Notes under the pieces: generated by a model
What the model saw: only the letters and a program-made list of their open reading frames with translations
What the model was told of the DNA's origin: nothing
The model's database searches: none
NCBI RefSeq assembly: GCF_001402915.1
Contig: NZ_CP012945.1
Span: 2,457,501 to 2,521,500 of the forward strand
Length of the DNA: 64,000 nt
Origin: Devosia sp. A16
Lineage (GTDB): Bacteria > Pseudomonadota > Alphaproteobacteria > Rhizobiales > Devosiaceae
Direction: 5' to 3'
Program-made: the position numbers and the translations under genes
Part shown: positions 1-8,778 of the stretch, piece by piece
How positions within the stretch are numbered: position 1 is the first letter of the stretch
How the letters are laid out: each line of letters opens with the position of its first letter

Positions 1-311
1 TCGCCCACCATGATGCCGCGCCAGCCGTCCTGGGCCGCCGATTCGGCCAAGGCTCCGATATAGCCGACCAGTTCGGCGCTGCCCCAGCGCCGGTCGCGCG
101 ACAGCCGCATCGCCTGCCAGCCGGGGCCGTCGGTCGGCAGCTGCACGGCGCCGGCAATGCAGCCCTTGGCGTAGCTGCCGACCGGCATTTCCGCACCACT
201 GCTCGGCCCGTGCACGGCCCCGAACAGGTCGCGCGCCGGCTGCGCCTCGGCCGTCGAGGCCAGCGCCGCCACGGCGACAATTGCCAGGCTGAGAATGCGG
301 AACAATGCCAT
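1..311 (-). CDS. mepA: MepA-like penicillin-insensitive murein endopeptidase, N-terminal part (cut by window edge)
   Basis: About 103 codons are visible, starting at ATG 311 and running off the left edge. The first ~22 residues (MALFRILSLAIVAVAALAST) form a signal peptide ending near AEAQ, so the enzyme acts in the periplasm. Next come an ARDLFG start, YAKGCIAGAV, a GPGWQAMRLSRDRRWG stretch and WRGIMVG. These match the conserved N-terminal half of MepA, a LAS-family zinc D,D-endopeptidase that cuts murein cross-links. The zinc ligands would lie further downstream and are outside the window, so catalytic competence cannot be judged. It is separated from the next gene by about 100 bp and does not look operonic with it. 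Confidence 0.82.
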   Translation of the reverse strand, partial: MALFRILSLAIVAVAALASTAEAQPARDLFGAVHGPSSGAEMPVGSYAKGCIAGAVQLPTDGPGWQAMRLSRDRRWGSAELVGYIGALAESAAQDGWRGIMVG

Positions 312-415
312 CGCCGGGCCCCTCGCGAATCAACAGTCCGCATCGGGTGGCGACGCGGCAGGTGCCGGCGAGGCTAGCATCGTGATTCCGGCATGACGAT
401 GAAAACCGCGGGCGG

Positions 416-880
416 CTAGAGCGGCAGGTAGCCGGTGAAGCCGGCGATCTTCCACACGGCATTCTCCCGCCTGAGGTGGAACACCGAACGCCAGCCCAGC
501 AGCATGTCCTCCCCGGTCAGGCGCCGGATGCGGCCTTCGATGCGCTTGTGGGCCAGAGCTGCGTCGCCCTCGATATCGATCCGCGCGAGCGACTGGCATC
601 TGAACCAGGCAAGGCGCAGTGGTTCGGCGAAGTCGGCGGGGTTCCAGCGCGCCGTGATGGCGGCGTCGCGATAGGCCGCTACGGTCGAGTAGGCCGGGCG
701 CCAGTTGGCCGGCTCGAGCGACAGCCCGGCGTCGATGCCGAGAAAGCCGGTTTCGACATAGTCGGCGGCGACCAGCGACCAGTCGCTGCTGAGGAAGAAA
801 TCGCTGTCGCGCCTGACCAGCATCTCCCAGATGGCGAAGCGGTCGGCATCGTCAGGGGTGAAGGGATTGGTTTCGCTCAT
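416..880 (-). CDS. SnoaL/NTF2-like domain protein, 154 aa
   Basis: A small soluble protein with no signal peptide or membrane segment. Its pattern is that of the NTF2-like cone fold: an N-terminal helix region (DDADRFAIWEMLVRRDSDFFLSS), a hydrophobic middle, and a C-terminal strand pair (GWRSVFHLRRENAVWKIAGF). NTF2-like proteins are either small enzymes (isomerases, hydrolases) or ligand binders; nothing here fixes the reaction. Its start overlaps the stop of the upstream IclR gene by 4 nt (ATGA), so it is translationally coupled to it and is the last gene of the minus-strand locus. A role on the same substrate as the neighbouring catabolic genes is inference. Confidence 0.68.
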   Translation of the reverse strand: MSETNPFTPDDADRFAIWEMLVRRDSDFFLSSDWSLVAADYVETGFLGIDAGLSLEPANWRPAYSTVAAYRDAAITARWNPADFAEPLRLAWFRCQSLARIDIEGDAALAHKRIEGRIRRLTGEDMLLGWRSVFHLRRENAVWKIAGFTGYLPL

Positions 881-1743
881 TCCGGTTGGATGTCCGGCGG
901 CAGGGGGAAGTGGGGCTCGGGCAGGGTGCCGCCCATCGATTCCGAGATGCGGCGGGCGGCGCGGTAGAGCATGATGGCGGCATCGTCGAAGGGAACGATG
1001 ATCTGCTGGCTGGTGAGGAACGGCATGGTCAGCGCCGCGATCGAGATGCCTGAAGTGTTGATGATGGGGAAGCTGAGGTCGGTCACCCCCTGTACCATCT
1101 CGCCCTCGATCCGCTCGTAGCCGCGTCTGGCGATGGTCTCGATCCGGCCGCGGTAGCGCTTCGCCTGCGCGGCTGGCAGTAAGGCCTCGGATTGGCCGAT
1201 GATCCAGGCCTGTACCGGCGCGGGCTGGAAGGCGATGATGGTGCGCCCGGACGTGCCGCGGATGGCCGGGCTGGCGGCGCCGACGCGCAGCCGGATGGCG
1301 ATCGGCGCCGGGCTGTCGACCTGGGCGATGATGCGCTGGTTCAGCCCATCGAGCACCGCCATGTGGATGGCCTGTGACGTTTCGAGCGCCAGCGCGTTCA
1401 TCACCGGCTGCGCTGCGTCGACGACACGGCGGAACGGCGGGAACAGGGTGGCGAGCCCGTAGAGCTGCGTCGACAGCACCAGCGCTTCTTCTCCGGGCGG
1501 TCGGATCAGGTAGCCACGCCGCTCCAGCGCCATGACCATGCGATACACTTCCGACAACGAGCGGCCGAGGCGCTGGGCGATCTGGCTGGGCGTCACCGGC
1601 ACCGTCAGGGTCGCCAGGAGCTCGAGCACATCGAGGCCCTTTTCCAGCGCCGGGGCGGTATACTCCGCCTTGGGAACCGGCTTTCGGCGCTTGCGGGTGC
1701 CCTTTTCGGCCGCGGTCGGGGCGTCTTTGTCAGCTGCTGCCAT
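877..1743 (-). CDS. IclR-family transcriptional regulator, 288 aa
   Basis: After a basic lysine/arginine-rich leader of about 28 residues there is an IclR winged helix (ALEKGLDVLELLATLTVPVT, then PSQIAQRLGRSLSEVYRMVMAL) and an effector domain running to the C terminus (for example VRGTSGRTIIAFQ-like and GYERIEGEMVQGVTDLSFPI segments). IclR proteins control catabolic operons in response to a small carboxylate or sugar-derived ligand. The gene lies at the 3' end of the minus-strand locus, between the lactonase-like gene and the NTF2-like gene. A second IclR gene sits at the opposite end (12786-13577), so the locus is bracketed by two regulators of one family. Ligand unknown. Confidence 0.9.
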   Translation of the reverse strand: MAAADKDAPTAAEKGTRKRRKPVPKAEYTAPALEKGLDVLELLATLTVPVTPSQIAQRLGRSLSEVYRMVMALERRGYLIRPPGEEALVLSTQLYGLATLFPPFRRVVDAAQPVMNALALETSQAIHMAVLDGLNQRIIAQVDSPAPIAIRLRVGAASPAIRGTSGRTIIAFQPAPVQAWIIGQSEALLPAAQAKRYRGRIETIARRGYERIEGEMVQGVTDLSFPIINTSGISIAALTMPFLTSQQIIVPFDDAAIMLYRAARRISESMGGTLPEPHFPLPPDIQPE

Positions 1744-1872
1744 GCTTCCCCCGCTCGCTCGTCTCCGCGCCGATGTCCACTAGCATCGGCGCATTCGCCC
1801 TGCCACTGCGGGTGGCGATCAGGCACAGGAAATCGAGCTGCCTACTACGCATGAAATAGGCCCCATCCACGA

Positions 1873-1952
1873 TGTCATCCCAGCGAAAGCTGGGACCCAT
1901 TTCGCCGTCCGTGCCAGCGGTGAGCTGGTTCCCAGCTTCCGCTGGGATGACA
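1873..1952. repeat. REP-like inverted repeat (GTCATCCCAGC family)
   Basis: Left arm 1873-1897 and right arm 1927-1952 are near-perfect reverse complements (TGTCATCCCAGCGAAAGCTG against CAGCTTCCGCTGGGATGACA), joined by about 30 bp. This is the GTCAT(T/C)CCCGC...GGGA type of extragenic palindrome widespread in Proteobacteria. It lies in the 270 bp between the lactonase-like gene and the IclR gene, both on minus, so it could attenuate transcription or stabilise the upstream mRNA. A one-armed relative is seen near 61411. Confidence 0.75.
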
Positions 1953-2014
1953 GCCGGTGGGTAGGTCCAAGATCAAGGCCAACCATCGGGTTGGTTGGAA
2001 GACGATGAAATCCT

Positions 2015-3058
2015 CTACTCCCAGAGCAGCAGCCAGCCTGCTCCCGGACAGTCGAACAGGTGTTCGACGCCGGTGGGAACCCCATCGGCCAGCGGCAGCG
2101 CCTTGACGGTCGAGGAGTCCCAGCCGGCGACCAGCACGTGGCTTTCGGTGGCGAGCAGGTGCTGCGGCCACTGCGCCTGGCTGTCCAGTTCGGAGACCAG
2201 CACCGGCGTGGCGCCGGACACATCGAAGGTCGAGATGGTGTCGAGGCTGCGATTGGCGAAATAGACGTGCCGACCATCCGGCGCGCGCTGGATGTCGCCC
2301 GGATAGTTGCGGCTCCAGCGGGTTTTGCCCGGACCGGATTGCCGAGTGCTGCGAATATTGGCCCAACTCGAGGCGGGCTCGCCCAACCGTCCCACAACCA
2401 GGTTCGAGCCGAGCTCACCACTGACCGCCAGGCGCCCGTCGGGCAGCACCACGGCGTGGCGCGGGCCGGTACTGGCGGGCACCGCCGTTGCCCGGACCTG
2501 GGTCAGCGCGTCGGTGCCGGGCTTGGTGAGATCGAGACTGAACTCGCGGACGAGGTCGGCGCCGAGGTCGACCACCACAAGCGTCGAGCCGATGAAGAAA
2601 GCCTGGTGCGGGTGGGCATCGTCCTGCCGCTCGAGTTCCGGACCGCCGCCGCTGAGCTTCAGCTGCACGATCGGCCCCTCGAAACTCCCGTCGGCGGCCA
2701 GCCGCTGCAGCCCGAGCGTGCTGGTGGTGTAGTTGGTGACGATCAGCAGGCGACCGCTCGGATCGACCGTGAGATGGCAGGGCTCGGCGCCCTCGCTCGA
2801 TTTCTCGCCCAGCGTTACGGCCTTGTCGGCTTCGACCCGCCAGGCGTGGATTTCGCCTTCGAGGCCGACGCGCGAGGTGCCATAGACCACCGGCAGGCTG
2901 GGATGACGGGCGAGGCTCGAGAGCTGGTTGACCCGCGCGAGCGTCTTGCCCCGCCACTTGCCATCCTGCTGCACCCAGCGGGTCAGCCCATGCAGCTCGA
3001 ACACGCCGCGCGATGCGACCAGCAGCGACTGGCCCTCGGCAAGTCTGAACTCCGACAT
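2015..3058 (-). CDS. Lactonase-family seven-bladed beta-propeller protein (6-phosphogluconolactonase-like), 347 aa
   Basis: The protein is a run of repeated blade-type segments (for example PCHLTVDPSGRLLIVTNY, AVVLPDGRLAVSGELG and IQRAPDGRHVYFANR), the pattern of the Pgl/YbhE lactonase family, which hydrolyses sugar lactones. No signal peptide is seen, so it is probably cytoplasmic. I chose ATG 3058 over the ATG at 3061 and a TTG at 3073 because a GAGGGGA Shine-Dalgarno sits at the right distance. It follows the D-threonine aldolase-like gene by about 20 bp in the same operon. With the Gfo/Idh/MocA oxidoreductase of the locus it could form a dehydrogenase-lactonase pair (inference). Confidence 0.78.
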   Translation of the reverse strand: MSEFRLAEGQSLLVASRGVFELHGLTRWVQQDGKWRGKTLARVNQLSSLARHPSLPVVYGTSRVGLEGEIHAWRVEADKAVTLGEKSSEGAEPCHLTVDPSGRLLIVTNYTTSTLGLQRLAADGSFEGPIVQLKLSGGGPELERQDDAHPHQAFFIGSTLVVVDLGADLVREFSLDLTKPGTDALTQVRATAVPASTGPRHAVVLPDGRLAVSGELGSNLVVGRLGEPASSWANIRSTRQSGPGKTRWSRNYPGDIQRAPDGRHVYFANRSLDTISTFDVSGATPVLVSELDSQAQWPQHLLATESHVLVAGWDSSTVKALPLADGVPTGVEHLFDCPGAGWLLLWE

Positions 3059-3079
3059 CATTCCCCTCGACAAGAAAAA

Positions 3080-4243
3080 CTACTCGGATGCGCCGGGGCC
3101 GAAACCGTCCCAATGCGCTACGACTTTACCGCGTTCGACCACACTTGCCCGGCGCAGCATGGCGAAGGCCATGCACACATGGTTCGGCACGATCTCGAGC
3201 CGCGTCCCTACTGGTAGCGGCTGCGGTGCGCCCTGGCCATGCCAGCGCAGCCAGCCATGTTCTTCCGACATCTTTTCGATCACCCAGCCCGGCGCGTTGA
3301 CGATCAGTCCCATGCCGGGAAATTCCTCGCGATGCGCCGAGGCTGGCACCAGATCGGTGCTCAGCGATTTCGAACCGGCATCGATACAGGCCCGCTCGGG
3401 GTCGGGATGGCTGACCACCGTGGCGATGACGCGGATGGCGGTGGTCGAGAGGCTGGCATTGCCGAGCGCGATCTGGCCGACATCGTTGAAGGCGTAGATG
3501 CCGGGCCGGATCTGCGTCACCCCCGGCACATCCGCCACTTCGCGCGCCGATGCCGAAGCGCCGAGCGAAACGATCGGCAGTGGCACGCCGCGGGCGCGGA
3601 TGGCGGTAGCGACGCCGACCATGAACGCGCCGGCCGCTCGGGCGCGGCTCGCGAGATCCGGGTGATCCTTGGCGCCATAGGTGGTGCCTTCGTGCGTATA
3701 GATGCCGACCAGCTCGACGCCGGGCACGGCGTGGATTGCCGCCGCCACCTCCGGCGCCTTATCGGCGGTGACGCCTTCGCGGCCGAGGCCGGAATCGATC
3801 GCCAGCATCATCCGCGCCGTGGCGCCGGCGGCGGCGAACACTGCGCCGATGCTGGCGGCGGCCGCCTCGCTGTCGGTGGCAAGCGTCAGGTCGACCCGCC
3901 GCGACAGGGCGAGGGCCCGTTCGGCCTTGTCCTTGCCGACGATCGGGTTGGCGACGAACAGCCGCTTCACCCCGGCCGCCGCGAAGGCTTCGGCTTCGCC
4001 GAGCTTGGCGACGCAGAGGCCATCGGCGCCATGCGCCACCTGGCGGAGGCCGATCTCGGCCATGCGATGGGTCTTGGCATGCGGGAAGAGTTCGACCCCG
4101 GCCGAGCGGGCGATCGCCGCCATCTCGTCGAGATTGCCGTCGAGCACACCCAGGTCGAGCACCAGCCCGGGAGTGGAGACCGGCAGCGCGGCCCAGCTCG
4201 GCCCCTGCGCGTCGTTGGCGATGGAAATGGCGGTGGCGGGCAT
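3080..4243 (-). CDS. D-threonine aldolase / D-serine dehydratase-like (DSD1) PLP enzyme, 387 aa
   Basis: This is an alanine-racemase-type fold III PLP enzyme. The PLP lysine is in FPHAKTHR near residue 54; barrel motifs such as GIYTHEG and IRPGIYAFNDVG follow. The C-terminal domain carries the metal-site segments SEEHGW and PNHVCMAF, whose His and Cys residues bind zinc in D-serine dehydratase and its relatives. The family splits or dehydrates beta-hydroxy-D-amino acids (D-threonine, D-serine, 3-hydroxy-D-aspartate). The stop of the upstream deacylase gene is two bases away, so the two are co-translated: a deacylase that frees a D-amino acid, followed by a lyase acting on it, is a sensible pair. 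Exact substrate unknown. Confidence 0.85.
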   Translation of the reverse strand: MPATAISIANDAQGPSWAALPVSTPGLVLDLGVLDGNLDEMAAIARSAGVELFPHAKTHRMAEIGLRQVAHGADGLCVAKLGEAEAFAAAGVKRLFVANPIVGKDKAERALALSRRVDLTLATDSEAAAASIGAVFAAAGATARMMLAIDSGLGREGVTADKAPEVAAAIHAVPGVELVGIYTHEGTTYGAKDHPDLASRARAAGAFMVGVATAIRARGVPLPIVSLGASASAREVADVPGVTQIRPGIYAFNDVGQIALGNASLSTTAIRVIATVVSHPDPERACIDAGSKSLSTDLVPASAHREEFPGMGLIVNAPGWVIEKMSEEHGWLRWHGQGAPQPLPVGTRLEIVPNHVCMAFAMLRRASVVERGKVVAHWDGFGPGASE

Positions 4244-4245
4244 GC

Positions 4246-5844
4246 TCAGGCTCCCAGCGTCAGCGCCCGGCCGGCGCGATGGCCGGTGACGCGGTTGTTC
4301 TCGACGGCGAACTGGCCGTTGACCAGCACATGCACGATGCCGGTGGCGGCCTGCCGCGGGTTCTCATAGGTGGCGTTGGCCTTGACGTTGGCGGCATCGA
4401 AGACGACGAGGTCCGCCTTGGCCCCGGCGGCGATGCGGCCGCGGTCGGTCAGCCGTAGCCGGTCGGCGGCCGAGCTGGTCATGTGCCGCACGCACTCCTC
4501 GAGCGTCAGCACCTTTTCTTCGCGCACATAGGTTTCGAGCATGCGCGGGAAGGTGCCCCAGGAGCGCGGATGCGGCCGGTCGCCGACCAGGATGCCGTCG
4601 CTGCCCACGGTATGCTCGTCGCGCTGCATCAGGGTGCGGACATGCTCCTCGATGCCGATGAAGAACACGCACGGAGCCGCGCGCTCGGTGGCGATCAGCA
4701 CGTCGAGCGCCAGTTCGGCCGGCGAGGTGTTGAGCTTCCGCGCCGCCTCGGCGAGGTTGCCCTCCATCATCCATTCCATCTCGGGCGCCCCGGGCAGGCC
4801 CGCGAGATAGACGCTCGACCAGTTGACGGTGAGGCCCTGATGCCCGTCGGAGCCGGTGACGTCGAGCGCCTCGATGATGCGCTTGCGCGTCTCCGGATCC
4901 TTGAGCCGCGCCATCTGCTCGTCGCCGGTGCCGGAGAGCGCCCAACTCGGCAGCTGCGACAAGAGCGTGGTCATGCCGGCGAGATAGGGATAGGCGTCGA
5001 AGCTCAGGTCGACGCCGTCGGCGATGGCGTCGTCGAACATCTTGAGCAGTTGCGGGAGCTTGCCCTTGTTGGCCTCGAAGCTCAGGTGGGTATGCGCCAG
5101 GTGCAACGCCACGCCCGAGCGGCGGGCGATCTCGAAGCACTCGCCATAGCCGCCCAGCGCATCGGTGCCGTAGTTGCGGTGGTGCGGGCAGTAGAAGCCG
5201 CCATATTCGGCCACCACTTCGCACAGCGCCACCAGCTCGTCGGTGTCCGAATACATCGCCGGCACATAGGTGAGCCCGGTCGAGAGCCCGACGCCGCCTT
5301 CCTCGAGCGCAGTGCGGAGCAGCGCCTTCATCTGCTCGAGCTCGTCCGGGGTGGCGAGCCGCGCTGCGTTGCCCATCACCAGCATCCTGAGGTTGCCATG
5401 CGGCACCAGGTAGGCGCAGTTGACCGCGACATTGCCGTCGAGCCGCTTCAGATACTCGCCGACGCTGCGCCAGTTCCAGTCGAAGCCCGGCGGATCGTCG
5501 TTCCAGCCCTTGATCTGGCTGCGCATCTCGATCAGCGTCGCATCGTCGATCGGCGCATAGCTGAGGCCATCCTGGCCGAGCACTTCGGTAGTGACGCCCT
5601 GGCTGAGTTTTGAGGTGTGGTCGGGGTTCACCAGCACTTGCAGGTCGGAATGGGTGTGCATGTCGATGAAGCCCGGCGCGATATAGAGGCCATCGATTGC
5701 CACGGTGCGGTCCGCCCTGGGGCGCCGCGCTCCCTTGTAGATGCCGGCGATGCGGTCGCCGATCACCAGCACGTCGGCTGGAACAGGCGCGTTGCCGAGG
5801 CCGTCGACGACGAGGCCGCCGGTAAACAGGGTGGAGGTGCTCAT
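4246..5844 (-). CDS. N-acyl-D-amino-acid deacylase-like amidohydrolase, 532 aa
   Basis: The sequence begins with the small beta domain of amidohydrolases (LFTGGLVVDGLGNAPVPADV), then metal site I in GFIDMHTHSDLQ, the histidine segments PHHRNYG and HLAHTHLS, the family-typical DAYPYLAGMTTL, and a late SDGILVGDRPHPRSWG. This order and length match D-aminoacylases, which cleave N-acyl-D-amino acids. One thing is odd: where classical members have a VGNCG motif whose Cys bridges the metal, this protein has LGQDG, so it belongs to a variant subgroup. ATG 5844 is chosen because it overlaps the stop of the upstream oxidoreductase by 4 nt; a longer reading in the same frame lacks homology before this point. 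Confidence 0.82.
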   Translation of the reverse strand: MSTSTLFTGGLVVDGLGNAPVPADVLVIGDRIAGIYKGARRPRADRTVAIDGLYIAPGFIDMHTHSDLQVLVNPDHTSKLSQGVTTEVLGQDGLSYAPIDDATLIEMRSQIKGWNDDPPGFDWNWRSVGEYLKRLDGNVAVNCAYLVPHGNLRMLVMGNAARLATPDELEQMKALLRTALEEGGVGLSTGLTYVPAMYSDTDELVALCEVVAEYGGFYCPHHRNYGTDALGGYGECFEIARRSGVALHLAHTHLSFEANKGKLPQLLKMFDDAIADGVDLSFDAYPYLAGMTTLLSQLPSWALSGTGDEQMARLKDPETRKRIIEALDVTGSDGHQGLTVNWSSVYLAGLPGAPEMEWMMEGNLAEAARKLNTSPAELALDVLIATERAAPCVFFIGIEEHVRTLMQRDEHTVGSDGILVGDRPHPRSWGTFPRMLETYVREEKVLTLEECVRHMTSSAADRLRLTDRGRIAAGAKADLVVFDAANVKANATYENPRQAATGIVHVLVNGQFAVENNRVTGHRAGRALTLGA

Positions 5845-6890
5845 AGGTCTTCGACTTGCAGTTTCTGGTTGGTCTTGGCGCTGAGATAGATGGCGTCGGT
5901 GACGGCGACGACATGCGCCGCGAGGCGCGCGGTGAGCCCGGCCGGCGCCGCGGCGCCGAACGCGCAGGCAATCAGCGCCTTGGTCGGAGCGCCCGGATCG
6001 TAGACACCCGAGGCCTCCGGCGCCTGGTATTCGACCACCTCGCCGCTGGCGCGCACGAGGCGCAGCGTGTCGGCCACCGAGTCGGCCCAGAGCTGGCCCT
6101 TGTCGCCATAGAGCGCCATGTGCCACTGGGGGCGGGCGAGGTAGGGGTGGGTCGAGGCGGCGCTGATCGCTGCCGAACCGCCACCGGCGAACTCGGCATT
6201 GACAGTGGTGTGGAGGTCGATGTCGCTTCGGGGCGGAAAGGTGCTGGCGTTGAGCGCGACGATCGGCTCGCCCACCAGCCATTCGACCATGCCGAGCTCG
6301 TGCGACATGGTCACCGCTGCCGAGCCGCCGCCCGAGATGGCCTTGTCGGTATAGGTCGCGGTGCTCGATTCGAGCTTGCCGCCCCAACCGCCGTCGGTGC
6401 TGCCCGAGAGCAGCGCCCGGGTGTTGACCGCCAGGTGCATGGTCAGGTGCTCGATCCTACCGATCTCGCCGGCCTCGATCAGGCTGCGGCTCAGGGCGAA
6501 GATCGGCGCCGCCGGCCAGCCGAAGCCGACCAGCAGCACCTTCTTCACCCGCTCCGCGGTATCGCGCATCCGGCGGGCAGCACCGGCGCTGAGAGCGAAG
6601 GGCTTTTCGACGAGGACATGCGCGCCGGCTTCCAGCGCCGCGATCACCTGTTCCTCGTGTGCGACCGGCGGGCTCGAGACCACGACGATATCGGGGTTGA
6701 GCGCCAGGGCGTCGCGCCAGTCGGCAAAGTGCCGGGTCTCGAACTGCCGGCCAAGCATGGCTGCCATCTCGGCGTTGGGGCTCGAGATCGCCACGAGGTC
6801 GACGCGGCTGTCGGCCCTGAGCGCCGGCAGGTGGCTCGATTGCGACCAGGCGCCGGCGCTGAGCACGACGGCCTTGATGGTGGAGCTCAT
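5841..6890 (-). CDS. Gfo/Idh/MocA-family NAD(P)-dependent oxidoreductase, 349 aa
   Basis: The N-terminal Rossmann domain shows KAVVLSAGAWSQSSHLPAL, with a less glycine-rich dinucleotide loop than usual, then DIVVVSSPPVAHEEQV and the family hallmark ALEAGAHVLVEKPFAL, where the EKP lysine lies near the catalytic site. The C-terminal alpha/beta domain follows (ISGGGSAAVTMSHELGMVEW). The family oxidises or reduces sugars, inositols and related polyols. The gene overlaps the permease upstream and the deacylase downstream by 4 nt each, so it is deep within one operon. The substrate is probably the imported compound or a product of it (inference). Confidence 0.86.
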   Translation of the reverse strand: MSSTIKAVVLSAGAWSQSSHLPALRADSRVDLVAISSPNAEMAAMLGRQFETRHFADWRDALALNPDIVVVSSPPVAHEEQVIAALEAGAHVLVEKPFALSAGAARRMRDTAERVKKVLLVGFGWPAAPIFALSRSLIEAGEIGRIEHLTMHLAVNTRALLSGSTDGGWGGKLESSTATYTDKAISGGGSAAVTMSHELGMVEWLVGEPIVALNASTFPPRSDIDLHTTVNAEFAGGGSAAISAASTHPYLARPQWHMALYGDKGQLWADSVADTLRLVRASGEVVEYQAPEASGVYDPGAPTKALIACAFGAAAPAGLTARLAAHVVAVTDAIYLSAKTNQKLQVEDL

Positions 6891-7771
6891 TTGCCCACCC
6901 CGGCGGTCAGCGCGCCGACGACGTGGCGCTGGAAGATCAGGACCAGCACGGTGGGCGGCAGCATCGACATCACGGTCGCCGCGGCGAGCGCGTTCCAGTT
7001 GAACTGCTGCACCGACTGGAAGCCGGCGAGCAGCGGCGGCACGGTCAGCTGGTTGGTGAGGACGAGGGCGTAGAAGAACTCGCTCCAGGCTTCGAGGAAG
7101 ATCAATACGCCTGCCGCCACGAGGCCCGGCCGGGCGATCGGCACGATGATGATCCATAGCGTCTGCAACCGCGTCGCGCCGTCGATCTTGGCGGCTTCCT
7201 CGATCTCGCGCGGCAGCTGATCGAAGTAGTTCTTGAGGATCATGATGGCGAGCGGCAGCGTGAAGACGTTGTAGCTGATCACCAGCGCCCAGGGCGTGTT
7301 GAGCACGCCGATGACCCGGAAGGCGACGAAGAACGGCCCGATGATGGCGATCGCCGGCACGATCCGGGTGGCGATCACCGACAATTCGAAGGCGCGCGCG
7401 CCGCGGAACGGATAGCGCGACAACCCGTAGGCGGCGGCGCCGGCAATGAAAAGGTTCAGCACCACCAGCACCGAGCTGACGAGCAGGCTCTGGCCGACTG
7501 CCGGCACGAGGCGCGTACCCATATCGGTGCTGCCGATGCCCTTGCCGCCGGTATTGCCGAACAGCACTGCCGCATAGTTGTCGAGCGTCATGCTCGAAGG
7601 CACCAGCGGGAAGGGTTTGACGCCCAGTTGCGACGGGGTGATCAGGCTGGAGACCACGAGGTACCAGACCGGCAGCAGGATCCAGATAGCGAAGACCAGG
7701 ACGCCCAGATAGATGGCGATGCTGGTGGCGGGGCTGCGGCGCCGGCCGCGCTCGAAGGCGGAGGAGGCCAT
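6887..7771 (-). CDS. CUT1-type ABC sugar permease (MalG-like), 294 aa
   Basis: An inner-membrane permease with about six hydrophobic helices. It opens with a short basic N terminus and a first helix near residues 18-40, and carries the binding-protein-dependent transport signature EEAAKIDGATRLQTLWIIIVPIARPGL, the coupling loop that contacts the ATPase. The size and the single preserved EAA loop are typical of MalG-like subunits. It overlaps the MalF-like gene by 1 nt and the downstream oxidoreductase by 4 nt. No ATPase gene is present anywhere in this operon, so a shared MsmX/UgpC-type ATPase elsewhere must energise the importer. Confidence 0.9.
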   Translation of the reverse strand: MASSAFERGRRRSPATSIAIYLGVLVFAIWILLPVWYLVVSSLITPSQLGVKPFPLVPSSMTLDNYAAVLFGNTGGKGIGSTDMGTRLVPAVGQSLLVSSVLVVLNLFIAGAAAYGLSRYPFRGARAFELSVIATRIVPAIAIIGPFFVAFRVIGVLNTPWALVISYNVFTLPLAIMILKNYFDQLPREIEEAAKIDGATRLQTLWIIIVPIARPGLVAAGVLIFLEAWSEFFYALVLTNQLTVPPLLAGFQSVQQFNWNALAAATVMSMLPPTVLVLIFQRHVVGALTAGVGK

Positions 7772-8673
7772 CAGTGCATCTCCCTGCGATAGAACAGCCG
7801 GACGATGGTCAGCCCGCCGATCAGCGCCACGACGCCGAGGATGACGGCAAGCGCCGAGCCGAGCCCGATATTGGTGTTGACGAACAGCTGCCGGTAGATG
7901 AGCACGCTCAATACCTGCGTGGTGTCGCCCGGCCCGCCCTGCGTCATGGCGAAGACCACGTCGAACTGCAGGAAGGCGTAGATCACGTTGAACACCGTGA
8001 CGGTGATCAGCACCGGCCGGAGCCAGGGGAGCGTGATGTTGGAAAAGCGCTGCCACCAGTTGGCGCCGTCGAGCTGCGCTGCCTCGTTCAGCTCCTCGGG
8101 AAGGGTCTGCAGGCCAGCCAGCAGCAGGATGCCGGCAAAGCTCGCCTGTCGCCAGACCGCGGCGATGACGGTGATCGGCAGCGCGGTGTTGGGGTCGGAC
8201 AGGAACGGGTGATAGTCGTTGGTGAGGCCGAGCATCATCAGCACGGCGTTGAGCCCGCCAACGCTGCCATCGGCAAACCACTTCCACAGGATGCCGATCA
8301 CCAGCCAGGGCGTCGCCCACGGAATGATCAGCAGCGCGCGAGCGAGGCCGCGGCCGATGAAGCGCTGGTTGAGCAGCATCGCCATGGCCAGCCCGATCAC
8401 CGTCGAGAGGATGACGAAGCCGACCGAGAAGGTGAGCGTCACCTGGGCCGAGCGCCAGAACACCGGGCTCGAGAAGATGATGGTGAAGTTCTCGATGCCG
8501 ACGAACGGTCCGAAGCTCGAGCCGCTCGCCGGTACGTCGTGCAGGCTGTAGACGATGGTGAGCAGCGTCGGCAGGGCCAGCAGCACGATCAGGATGATCA
8601 TGGCCGGGGCCACGAGCTTCAGTCCGAATGCGCGATCGGCCTTCGGCCCGAGTAAGTCAGTTGCTCCCGCCAT
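7771..8673 (-). CDS. CUT1-type ABC sugar permease (MalF-like), 300 aa
   Basis: A six-helix permease of the MalF type; its EAA coupling loop is LPEELNEAAQLDGANWWQRFSNITLPWLRP. The N terminus (KADRAFGLKLVAPAMIILIV) leads straight into the first membrane helix. I place the start at ATG 8673, which has GGGAGAG just upstream, rather than the TTG four codons earlier. It stands next to the MalG-like gene and about 290 bp downstream of the binding-protein gene, from which it is separated by an inverted-repeat element (8779-8932). Confidence 0.9.
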   Translation of the reverse strand: MAGATDLLGPKADRAFGLKLVAPAMIILIVLLALPTLLTIVYSLHDVPASGSSFGPFVGIENFTIIFSSPVFWRSAQVTLTFSVGFVILSTVIGLAMAMLLNQRFIGRGLARALLIIPWATPWLVIGILWKWFADGSVGGLNAVLMMLGLTNDYHPFLSDPNTALPITVIAAVWRQASFAGILLLAGLQTLPEELNEAAQLDGANWWQRFSNITLPWLRPVLITVTVFNVIYAFLQFDVVFAMTQGGPGDTTQVLSVLIYRQLFVNTNIGLGSALAVILGVVALIGGLTIVRLFYRREMH

Positions 8674-8778
8674 GTGCTCTCCCAAATGCTAACGAGTTGG
8701 CCGTCCCTGGCCGGCATCCGACGCGCTGAAACCCTCCCCCTTGGGGGAAGGCAGCAGGCGCCAGCGATAGATCGAGGG

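Noticed and set aside
3239-4369. Long open frame on plus opposite the D-threonine aldolase-like gene
   Set aside because: Repetitive Arg/Gly/Ala-rich translation with no domain; typical antisense frame of a GC-rich gene. The same applies to plus frames at 4483-5613, 5856-7073 and 8789-10309.
5845-6387. N-terminal extension of the deacylase-like gene up to 6387
   Set aside because: The extension lies in the wrong frame of the oxidoreductase gene, and homology begins at MSTSTLF (5844), which also has the 4-nt overlap seen elsewhere.
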